From Pseudomonadota bacterium (GTDB taxonomy: Bacteria; Pseudomonadota; Gammaproteobacteria; Steroidobacterales; JBCBZW01), in NCBI GenBank assembly GCA_039193195.1, contig JBCCWS010000010.1:84934-148933 (forward strand): a DNA stretch of 64,000 nt, read 5' to 3'. Each line of letters opens with the position of its first letter. Positions within the stretch are counted from its first letter, which is position 1. The notes under the pieces were generated by a model that was given only the letters and a program-made list of their open reading frames with translations, did not search any database and had not been told where the DNA came from. Below, one piece after another: positions 57,404 through 64,000 of the stretch. A program made the translations under genes and the position numbers.

Positions 57404-59608
57404 TCAGCGATCACCAAAGGCCCACTGTACCCGTAGCCAGCCGTTGCGGCCCAACGCCGGCAGTCGATTCCCGACAGTGGCTGCGCCGCCGCCTACGCGG
57501 TTGAAGCCCGAGGCCGCAGAGGCATAGAAGTGGTCTAGTAGGTTATCAACGCCCCCCATCACGGTGATGCCCGACCGTCCCTGCCAACGACCGCTCAGAC
57601 CGAAGACCGCGTAGCCCGGCACCGCGTCGTTGTCGCTGCGCGGCTCGTTACCCACGATCACCTCGGAGATCCGCTCCTGGGTGGCCGCCGCCGTCATGTC
57701 GAGGCCCAAGGACCAGGCGGAGCGCTCCCATGCGAGCCGCAGGTGGCCGTTCAGGGGCATGATCCGGAACAGGTCATCCGCGATATCCCGACGCTCACCG
57801 CGCACGTAGCTCAGGTTGCCATCGATGCGCCAGTGCTGCGCGAGGCGCATGCCGAAGGCCATATCCGCGCCGTAAAACTCCGCGTCAACGTTGGCGAACT
57901 GCAACGGCGTCGGGTCGCCATTGGCATTGCCGCTGACGGCGACCACCGGCATGTCCGTCGTGGCGACACCCTGGATGAAGTCATCCACCCGTCGTACGAA
58001 CACGCGTGGCGATGCGTAGGCACGCTCGCTCTGCCAGGCCAGGCCGAACTCCGCTTCGTAGGACACCTCGGGCGACAGGTCGACATCGCCGACGTAGTTG
58101 TTCAGATCGCCGAGCCCTGAGTTGATCTCCAGGGGAATCCACAGGAAGCGCTCGATGTACGACGGCGAGCGCACCTTGCGCGCGAGGCCCCAACCTATCG
58201 ACAGGTCTGCGGACACCTCGTAGTCTGCCTTGAACACCACATCCACGTTGTTATCTGTTGCCGAGCGCGAGCCTTCGTTGAATCGGTTGCGCAAGGTGAA
58301 CACAGCGAAGGGCGGCGTGCCAGGACCGAACATGCCTGCATCCACGAGCTGCGCGGGCTGTGCGTCCACCTCGCCCGCCTCCATCGACACGTTGGCGTAG
58401 CGCACGCCCGCCTCGATGCCGACGCGTGGCGCCACCAAGCCCTGCCATTGGGCGAATACGGCTACCGTGTCGCTGCGCGCGTTGTTGAAGTTGGTCACGA
58501 AGAACGGTGGCACATCCGGATCGCCCACCTGCGCATCGTGCTCCTCGAGCCCGCCGTCCGTACCAATCGTGAGCGTGCCGCCCGCCGCGTCCATCAGCGC
58601 CGCCAGGCGCCAGTTGACGCCACTCGCGGTGGCGGCCACGAAGCGTCGGTCCTCGTCCTGGAAGGGCGGCAGGGTGAGCTGACTGAAGTCCGGCGGATTG
58701 CGCAGTTCGAAGTTATTCATACGGTGGTCGACATCGATCACGCGCACCCGCGCCTGCAGGGTCACCGCGCCGGGCGAGAACTCGACGCTGAGGGTGAAGC
58801 GGTCCGTCTCGAAGAACTCGATGTCGAGGGGCAGCACCGGGTTGCCCGAGTTGCCCGTGTCCGTGCGCAGGTAATCGATAGCGATGAAATCATCGTCGTT
58901 CAGGCGCAGCCCGTAGCCGATACCCACCGTGTCACGCTCGTAGGACGTCGCCGCCAGGTCACCGCGCCCGGACCGCGCGTCGTTGGCATCCTCCATCGCC
59001 CCAAGTACGTGCAGGCGATGGCGATTGTTGCCCGCGGCGATGAAGCCGGAGAGATCCGTCGACTCGTTGGCCGTTGCACCGCCCGCGCCGAAGCGCCCCT
59101 GCAGACGGAAGTCCGCAGACTCCGTAAAGGTGCTGGTCACGGTACGTGCCTCCACCGAGCCCCCGATGCTGGTGCCGGCGTCCACGGGCGCGATGCCCCG
59201 CTGGACCACCAGCGAGTCCACCAGGCCCGAAGGCAGGTAGTGCAGCGGCGGGTCCATCCAGTTCGGACCGCCACTGACGATGCCGAGGCCGTCGATCGCC
59301 ACGTTGACCCGCGGCCCGAACATGCCGCGGTATTGGGCCTGCATACTCAGCGGGCCATTGTTGTTGGCCGTTGCGCCCGGCACCTGGCGCAACAGGAAGG
59401 TAGGGTCAGCGCCCGAGAAGGCGACGGCGTCCGTCACGTCGTAGCGGTCGTCCCCCTGGGCGCGATCGAATACGGTGATCTCAGGGATCCGCTGGCTCTG
59501 GGCAGCGGCGCTGACGCCGAGGGTGAGCACCGCAAGGCTTACGAGCCACGCAGGGCTAACCGCGCGCGGGCGCGCCGTAGCGCCGCGCGAAGGTGCAAAG
59601 TTCATCAT
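57404..59608 (-). CDS. TonB-dependent outer-membrane receptor, copper-type by context
   Basis: The 734-residue protein has a signal peptide (AVSPAWLVSLAVLTLGVSAAAQ), a plug domain at about 30-180 (FLLRQVPGATANNNGPLSMQAQYRGMFGPRVNVAIDG, VVQRGIAPVDAG) and a barrel to a C-terminal GWLRVQWAFGDR. The plug sequence with PGATANNNGPL and QYRGMFG resembles OprC/NosA-type copper receptors. A DUF2946 gene 95 bases upstream supports this, since such proteins accompany copper receptors. The receptor imports substrate using TonB energy. ATG at 59608 and 59605 are adjacent choices. No plug or barrel links it to the glucan genes. Confidence 0.82.
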   Translation of the reverse strand: MMNFAPSRGATARPRAVSPAWLVSLAVLTLGVSAAAQSQRIPEITVFDRAQGDDRYDVTDAVAFSGADPTFLLRQVPGATANNNGPLSMQAQYRGMFGPRVNVAIDGLGIVSGGPNWMDPPLHYLPSGLVDSLVVQRGIAPVDAGTSIGGSVEARTVTSTFTESADFRLQGRFGAGGATANESTDLSGFIAAGNNRHRLHVLGAMEDANDARSGRGDLAATSYERDTVGIGYGLRLNDDDFIAIDYLRTDTGNSGNPVLPLDIEFFETDRFTLSVEFSPGAVTLQARVRVIDVDHRMNNFELRNPPDFSQLTLPPFQDEDRRFVAATASGVNWRLAALMDAAGGTLTIGTDGGLEEHDAQVGDPDVPPFFVTNFNNARSDTVAVFAQWQGLVAPRVGIEAGVRYANVSMEAGEVDAQPAQLVDAGMFGPGTPPFAVFTLRNRFNEGSRSATDNNVDVVFKADYEVSADLSIGWGLARKVRSPSYIERFLWIPLEINSGLGDLNNYVGDVDLSPEVSYEAEFGLAWQSERAYASPRVFVRRVDDFIQGVATTDMPVVAVSGNANGDPTPLQFANVDAEFYGADMAFGMRLAQHWRIDGNLSYVRGERRDIADDLFRIMPLNGHLRLAWERSAWSLGLDMTAAATQERISEVIVGNEPRSDNDAVPGYAVFGLSGRWQGRSGITVMGGVDNLLDHFYASAASGFNRVGGGAATVGNRLPALGRNGWLRVQWAFGDR

Positions 59609-59702
59609 GCGTTTATTACTCCCGATAGGCACATGGCAGCTGCACGGCCGCCAGTGCACGAATCGATCTCGTCGAAGACGAGATCACGCCAACTTGTCGA
59701 AC

Positions 59703-60161
59703 TCAGATGAGTCCGACCGGGGGCGCTCGGGAGTGGTAGGTGCGCAGGCGTGCGACGCTGGGTCGCGTGACGCGCAACGCGTGCAAAAAGGGGGTCGACG
59801 CGGGAGCGGGACCGAACGCGAGACGTTGCGCGTGGTGGGCGTCCGCAGAGAACCCCGACAGGTCGCACTGCGCGTAGGAGGCGTCTGCGTCCGCCGGGTC
59901 GTCGACCGCGGAGGCGGATGAGATCCCGCCCCCATGATGGTGAGCGTGGGCACCGCTATCGCCCGCGCCCGCGCCGTCGAAGAGAATCTCCAACACTTCG
60001 ACGGCGACGCCGTCGGGGCACCACTGAAGGTACCAGCCGTCGTCCGCCACGCTCCCGGGCATGTAGCCTGCCGGTACGGCCACGCGCAGGCACATGGCGA
60101 GGACCGCCAGGGCCTGCATCGTGCGGCAGCCAAGGGAGCGAGCGCGATTCATGGCGTCCAT
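59703..60161 (-). CDS. DUF2946 family exported protein
   Basis: The 152-residue product has a hydrophobic leader (MQALAVLAMCLRVAVPAGYMPG), a His-rich run AHAHHHGGG, scattered Cys, and the C-terminal RTYHSRAPP that is typical of DUF2946. In other Proteobacteria these proteins sit beside copper transport genes, and the His patch suits metal binding. It lies 95 bases upstream of the TonB receptor, on the same strand, and may be cotranscribed. The ATG at 60161 was chosen; the one at 60152 is as likely. Confidence 0.8.
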   Translation of the reverse strand: MDAMNRARSLGCRTMQALAVLAMCLRVAVPAGYMPGSVADDGWYLQWCPDGVAVEVLEILFDGAGAGDSGAHAHHHGGGISSASAVDDPADADASYAQCDLSGFSADAHHAQRLAFGPAPASTPFLHALRVTRPSVARLRTYHSRAPPVGLI

Positions 60162-60214
60162 GGTACCGCTCGAACGCGTCGATGCCGAGCCCGCTGCCCC
60201 TCTCAACTCAAGGC

Positions 60215-60607
60215 CTACCCGGGAGCGCGATCCGGCAGCACGAAGGCCTGACGGGCAAGCGGGCTCGCGAGGCGAGCGGACGAATACCAACGCGACAACA
60301 GCCCCCTATGGGTAAGCTGCGGATACTGCTGGAGAAGTGCTTCCGCGCTCGCCGGCACTTCCTGCACCATGCATTCGCGGATCAGCGCCAAAAACGCCAA
60401 GGTGATGGTGGCGTTGAATCTCTCGGGCACACCTGAGCGCGCCGCCAAGGCGCGTGCGCCGCGACCAAAGCGGGCGGTGGCCTCGAGAAACTCGTGTCGC
60501 TGCAAAAGGTCGAAGGCCACCCGAACATGGTCCTCGTGGCTGAACTCGTCGGGCGCTAGGGTGCCTGCCTCGAAGCGCGCACACAGCGAGCGGCCGTCGC
60601 CCCTCAT
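60215..60607 (-). CDS. Conserved small protein of unknown function, coupled to a RHH-like gene
   Basis: The 130-residue helical protein contains FSHEDHVRVAFDLLQRHEFLEATARFGRGARALA and later ERFNATITLAFLALIRE. The pattern F-x-H-x-D-H-x-R-V-A recurs in uncharacterised bacterial proteins. There is no signal peptide. It begins in an ATGA overlap with the upstream RHH-like gene, so the two products are made together, as in toxin-antitoxin or small regulatory pairs; no toxin family is recognised. Confidence 0.6.
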   Translation of the reverse strand: MRGDGRSLCARFEAGTLAPDEFSHEDHVRVAFDLLQRHEFLEATARFGRGARALAARSGVPERFNATITLAFLALIRECMVQEVPASAEALLQQYPQLTHRGLLSRWYSSARLASPLARQAFVLPDRAPG

Positions 60608-60855
60608 GGTGCCTCACCCTCGTGCAGCCGATGACTATCGTCCGCCGTGAGATCGAGGTCATAGACCTCGCGCAGCTGCGCGATCTTGCCCAGCGTGACG
60701 TCGCTGAACGGCGCCTTGCCTTCGAAGCAGTGCAGGGTCATGCCCTCCAGCAGATCGCCCAGACTGATGTCCAAATGCTCAGCCAACCCCTTCAAGACCT
60801 TCAACAAGCGCTTCTCGATGCGTACGCCCGTTTGCACTCGCTCGACGCGTTTCAT
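60604..60855 (-). CDS. Small ribbon-helix-helix-like protein
   Basis: The 83-residue product reads VQTGVRIEKRLLKVLKGLAEHLDISLGDLLEGMTLHCFEGK in its first half: a basic strand followed by two helices, in the style of ribbon-helix-helix DNA-binding proteins. The second half, KIAQLREVYDLDLTADDSH, is less clear. The ATG at 60855 was chosen over an upstream ATG at 60918 because the latter would cover a 9-bp inverted repeat at 60889-60916. That repeat is a good candidate for autoregulation. It overlaps the next gene by four bases. Confidence 0.6.
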   Translation of the reverse strand: MKRVERVQTGVRIEKRLLKVLKGLAEHLDISLGDLLEGMTLHCFEGKAPFSDVTLGKIAQLREVYDLDLTADDSHRLHEGEAP

Positions 60856-60888
60856 CGCTAGTCTTCCTCGGCATCCAGCAATAGGGTC

Positions 60889-60916
60889 GATGTTATCTTG
60901 GTACATTGATAACATC
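60889..60916. promoter_or_regulatory. 9-bp perfect inverted repeat before the two-gene module
   Basis: GATGTTATC (60889-60897) and GATAACATC (60908-60916) are perfect inverted copies around a ten-base spacer, 33 bases before the RHH-like ATG. It is A/T-rich and lies where a promoter should be. It is probably an operator of the module downstream. Confidence 0.6.
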
Positions 60917-60950
60917 AACTGGCATCGATACCGTGGAGTCAGGACGTGGC

Positions 60951-62252
60951 CTAGGGCTGCCTGGCGAAGGTGAATCGCACCTCGCTACGTGGATCTCGCT
61001 GGCGGCAGGCCATCGTGGCACCGCCCTCGCCGGTGAACTCACACAGCCAGTCGTAGATCGGTAAGTACCACGCCCCGGCCCGGGTTGGTGCGAAGGCCGT
61101 GCGCAGCTCATCGTGCACCCACACGAGATGGCCATCGCTCGACGGGACCAGCGCAACGCGCCATGCGAACTGCTCGCCGAGGTACGCCCCGGCGAGGCGT
61201 TGCGCGGCTCCTGCGTCGACTGTGTCCGCCAGGTCGGCCGGCACCAGCTGCGCGGCATCGCCCGCGTAGAGGCGGGCAATGTCTGGCGTAAAGGACGCGG
61301 GCCAGCCGGAGTTCGATGACAGGGTTAGGACCGTGAGCTCCAGGTCCGGATCGAAGAAAACCTGCGCCAGCGCCCCCGGTGACCGACCCGTCACCAGCAC
61401 CGGCGCAGTCGGCGGCGGAAACAGCCGCTCGCTGACTTGTGGCGAAACCAAGCGGCCGTGATAGGCATCGAAGAACAATCGGAACACGTCGTCGGCGGCG
61501 CCGTATAAGGATCCGCCGCCGATTCGGTTCCAGACGTGGTACGTCGTCGCCCGCGCGCGTTTGCCGAACTGTTCGCCAGGCGCGTAGCGCGAAGCCATCC
61601 GCGGCACGAGGGCAAACGGCCCTTCGTGTCCAAGCGAGGGGTAGTCGGCCAGCTCCTCGCTTAGCAACACGCCGTAAGGCACACCCGAGCGCCGCTCCAA
61701 GATCGCGGCGAGGAGTGCGTAGCCGCCGTTCGAGTAGCGCCGCTGCGTACCGGGCTCGAAGTCGAGCGGCATGGCCGACAGGCGCTCAACGATCGCCTCT
61801 AGCATCATCGTTTTGGTGGTGTCCATCCACGCGAGCGAGTTCGTGTGGGGAACGCCCGCCTGGTGCTCGATGAGCTGCGCCGTGCTGATGCGCTGCCCGT
61901 GCGCGAACTCGGGCAAAACCTCGGCCACCGGCGCGTCGAGGTCGAGTCCCCCCCGGTCGACGAGGCGGGCGATGAGCACCTGCGTAATCTGCTTCGACAG
62001 GGAAGCGATACGAAAGCGCTGCTCGGCATGCATCGCCACGTCCAACTCGTAGCTCGCCTTGCCGAACGCGCCTCGGTACGTGATCCCCTCGCCCTCGGCG
62101 ATCAGCACGACCCCATCGAAGGCTGCCGCATCCAGGTAGGGCTGAACGTACGCCTCGATAGCCGCCACAGCCTCTTCGGCGGGCACCGCGCCTGCCGACT
62201 CGAGCAACGCCACCCCACACGCGACGACTGCCACCGACCATCTCTGCATCAT
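60951..62252 (-). CDS. Exported serine hydrolase (beta-lactamase class C/DD-peptidase-like)
   Basis: The 433-residue protein has a signal peptide (WSVAVVACGVALLESAGAVPA) and a beta-lactamase-type transpeptidase domain at about 28-330. The catalytic motifs are Ser 84 and Lys 87 in SLSKQ and Tyr 173 with Asn 175 in YSNGGY. The third motif (H/KxG) is not clear. A C-terminal lipocalin-like domain of about 100 residues follows, as in many esterase/beta-lactamase-like enzymes. These may hydrolyse peptides, esters or amides; no evidence for antibiotic resistance is present. GGAGA lies before the ATG at 62252. It diverges from the LytTR gene. Confidence 0.88.
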   Translation of the reverse strand: MMQRWSVAVVACGVALLESAGAVPAEEAVAAIEAYVQPYLDAAAFDGVVLIAEGEGITYRGAFGKASYELDVAMHAEQRFRIASLSKQITQVLIARLVDRGGLDLDAPVAEVLPEFAHGQRISTAQLIEHQAGVPHTNSLAWMDTTKTMMLEAIVERLSAMPLDFEPGTQRRYSNGGYALLAAILERRSGVPYGVLLSEELADYPSLGHEGPFALVPRMASRYAPGEQFGKRARATTYHVWNRIGGGSLYGAADDVFRLFFDAYHGRLVSPQVSERLFPPPTAPVLVTGRSPGALAQVFFDPDLELTVLTLSSNSGWPASFTPDIARLYAGDAAQLVPADLADTVDAGAAQRLAGAYLGEQFAWRVALVPSSDGHLVWVHDELRTAFAPTRAGAWYLPIYDWLCEFTGEGGATMACRQRDPRSEVRFTFARQP

Positions 62253-62353
62253 GCGCTCTCCATCGGCACCCCATGCGCCTGCTTCACCCGCGATAATCTG
62301 GCGCGGCGACACCGCGCGCTACCGATCCGCCGGCTTCTGGGGCGAACGACACG

Positions 62354-63838
62354 ATGGATGACACCAACGACTCACCGGAACACACGCGATGGGCGACGAT
62401 AAGTGGGGGGTGGCCCATCCTGTTGTTGGCCCTGAGCCTAGCGACGGCCTGGCTCACGTTGGATCTCGGCCCCGAGCGCTACGTGCACCCTGCTTTGCTC
62501 GATGTCGAGGTGGCGCAGGCGACAGGCGCTCACCCACCCCCCCAGCACAGTGCCGCTTGGGAGCGAGCACGTTGGTGGGAGCTCAGCCACCTCGCGCAGG
62601 CGCGCTGGCTGCGCTTTACCCTCGATCGCCGGGACCTGCGGCTGACCGCACCCGCCCTGGCGTTGTCAGGTCCGTTCTCGGCACAGGTCTTCGTCGATGG
62701 TCAGCTGCGTGGCAGCAAGGGGACGCCTGGACGCTCGGCGGCAGCGGAACAGCCTGGCCCCATCGACGCGGCAATCAACCTCGATCTCCCAAAGACCGAG
62801 CGCGCGGTAGTCCACATCCGGCTTTCCGCCTTCCATGCGCGATACGAACCGGCCCGTCAGTTCCATGCCCTGGGCCTGCGCAACGTCACCGACGATCCGC
62901 GCCGCCGTCCCGACAACTACCTGCTCGGCATGACACAGGCGGGCCTGCTCCTCGCCCTGCTGGTGCTGTTCGGCGGCTGGGCCCCGCGCGACCCGCCCGC
63001 CCGTTGGGTAGCGCTAGCGGCGGCGGCGGCCCTGGTCGCCTTGAGCGCCGAGTGCTGCCGCATCTGGATCAACTACCCCTACCCCTGGCAGGGCGTGCGC
63101 CAGGGCGTCGTCTGGGCCGGTCTGGCCGCGTGCGGCCTCGCCCTCGCCGCCTACGTGCGCAGGCGATTCGAGCTGCCCGTGCTCCCCATTGCGATCGGCG
63201 CCGTGCTGGTGCTCATCACCTTCATCGCGCTCTCGGGCGCCGACGTGCGCACCGCCTCAGGTATCGCCGCCAGCCTGGCACTGACGCTGGTTCTGCTGGG
63301 CCAAGCGCCGAGCGCGCAACGCAACGAAGCCCTGCGCTTCGCTGCGCTGCTGCTCCCCTGGCCTGTCATCGCGCTCACAAACGCACCGGCGTTTCTCGAC
63401 AACGCCGCCTACCTACTCATCTCCTTAGCAATCTCGCTACTCGCCATAGAGACGCACAACCGCGTCTCCCGTCCTGCAGCTGGGCCGACACGGGAGCAGC
63501 AAACCGCTCAGCGGCAACCCGCGTCCCTCGCCCTCGAGGGACAGCGCCTCGCCCTTCGCGATGTGGTCAGTTTGCAAGCCGCCGGCAACTACGTGGAAGT
63601 GAGCCTATGCGATGGGGCGCGAGGGTTGTACCGGGCATCGCTAAGCGGTGCGATCGAACAGGCCCCGAGCGTCCTCCTTAGGGTGCATCGCTCGTACGCC
63701 GTAAACCTGGACCGCGCGCGACGTCTGCGCTCTCGTAAGGGCAGCCGGTACGCCCTGGAACTCGATGACGGCAGCGAACTCCCCGTCGGTCGCAGCTTCG
63801 TGACCGCCGTACGCCATTCACTGTCCTCGCGTAAATGA
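62354..63838 (+). CDS. Membrane-bound LytTR-family transcriptional regulator
   Basis: The 494-residue protein has one membrane segment near residues 18-36, an outer region to about 190 with a jelly-roll-like sensing domain, then six or seven membrane segments to about 370, and a LytTR DNA-binding domain at the C-terminus (RLALRDVVSLQAAGNYVEVSLCDG, VLLRVHRSYAVNLDRARRLRS, LPVGRSF). LytTR domains bind direct repeats upstream of target genes. The fused membrane sensor suggests direct response to an envelope signal, without a separate kinase. It diverges from the serine hydrolase gene, which may be its target. Confidence 0.9.
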   Translation: MDDTNDSPEHTRWATISGGWPILLLALSLATAWLTLDLGPERYVHPALLDVEVAQATGAHPPPQHSAAWERARWWELSHLAQARWLRFTLDRRDLRLTAPALALSGPFSAQVFVDGQLRGSKGTPGRSAAAEQPGPIDAAINLDLPKTERAVVHIRLSAFHARYEPARQFHALGLRNVTDDPRRRPDNYLLGMTQAGLLLALLVLFGGWAPRDPPARWVALAAAAALVALSAECCRIWINYPYPWQGVRQGVVWAGLAACGLALAAYVRRRFELPVLPIAIGAVLVLITFIALSGADVRTASGIAASLALTLVLLGQAPSAQRNEALRFAALLLPWPVIALTNAPAFLDNAAYLLISLAISLLAIETHNRVSRPAAGPTREQQTAQRQPASLALEGQRLALRDVVSLQAAGNYVEVSLCDGARGLYRASLSGAIEQAPSVLLRVHRSYAVNLDRARRLRSRKGSRYALELDDGSELPVGRSFVTAVRHSLSSRK

Positions 63839-64000
63839 GCGGACGACGTCTAGGGCTCCCTAGCCTGGATTATTCATGAGCCAAAAGAGAAGAAGGCCCT
63901 CGATGTGTTAGAAAGGTGTTACGACACAGCACTTTCGGACACAAAAAAGACCTTCCAATGGACGACGTTACCACAGCGCAGGGTGCACTGTTCAACACAG
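63839..64000 (+). other. Terminal stretch; possible start of a further gene
   Basis: CTAGGG-CT-CCCTAG (63850-63863) follows the LytTR gene as a short dyad, without a T-run. From an ATG at 63958 a frame (MDDVTTAQGALFNT) remains open to the window end, but the ribosome site is weak and only 14 codons are visible. The rest is A-rich in places and has no recognised feature. Confidence 0.3.

Noticed and set aside
60951..62252. Antibiotic-resistance beta-lactamase
   Set aside because: The SxxK and YxN motifs define a large serine hydrolase superfamily; the extra C-terminal domain and unclear third motif do not support a resistance enzyme.

Overview
The window is GC-rich, densely coded DNA from a Gram-negative bacterium, most likely a free-living, probably marine, gammaproteobacterium. 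Supporting signs are a class 2 (quinone-linked) PyrD, a TruC closely resembling the enterobacterial enzyme, outer-membrane beta-barrels ending in aromatic residues, lipobox lipoproteins, Tat substrates, a type IV pilin and a TonB-dependent receptor. Genus cannot be read from the sequence. No rRNA, tRNA, CRISPR array or intact insertion sequence was seen.

Layout. 1-3.4 kb: a truncated subtilase lipoprotein, a beta-barrel, an anti-sigma-like membrane protein and an ECF sigma factor. 3.8-9.4 kb: a cold-shock protein, a lipase-like hydrolase, a DUF952-pyrD pair, an arsR-arsI pair behind a 34-bp perfect palindrome, a barrel fragment and a secreted methyltransferase-like lipoprotein. 9.5-15.1 kb: a sortilin/BNR propeller protein, a voltage-sensor-like membrane protein coupled to arsC, and truC. 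15.2-51.5 kb: a beta-1,3-glucan (laminarin-type) utilisation region, interrupted by ordinary genes at 26.8-31.6 kb. 51.5-64 kb: a DnaJ/PilZ fusion, pilin, YjbQ, a vanadium haloperoxidase homologue, a copper-type TonB receptor with a DUF2946 partner, a two-gene putative regulator module, a serine hydrolase and a LytTR regulator.

The glucan region is the core of the window. A LacI-type regulator (15230-16312) lies near four copies of a 14-bp palindrome, TGACA-RCGY-TGTCA, at 19766, 45992, 47092 and 49814. These sit in front of (i) a secreted GH16 and, divergently, an operon with a GH149-like beta-1,3-glucan phosphorylase, two GH17-like enzymes without signal peptides and a Tat amidohydrolase; (ii) an 8.3-kb gene for a lipoprotein of 16 predicted binding domains, followed by a glycosidase fused to an outer-membrane barrel, a small lipoprotein and a second exported clan GH-A enzyme; (iii) a GH16 lipoprotein; and (iv) a cytoplasmic GH3 and, divergently, a GPH-type sugar transporter. 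The inferred route is surface capture and cleavage by the lipoproteins, GH16 enzymes and barrel fusion, inner-membrane uptake by the GPH carrier, then phosphorolysis and hydrolysis in the cytoplasm by GH149, GH17 and GH3. No SusC/SusD pair is present, so this is a glucan locus of different construction from the Bacteroidetes type. The giant multi-domain lipoprotein and the glycosidase-barrel fusion are the best candidates for something undescribed.
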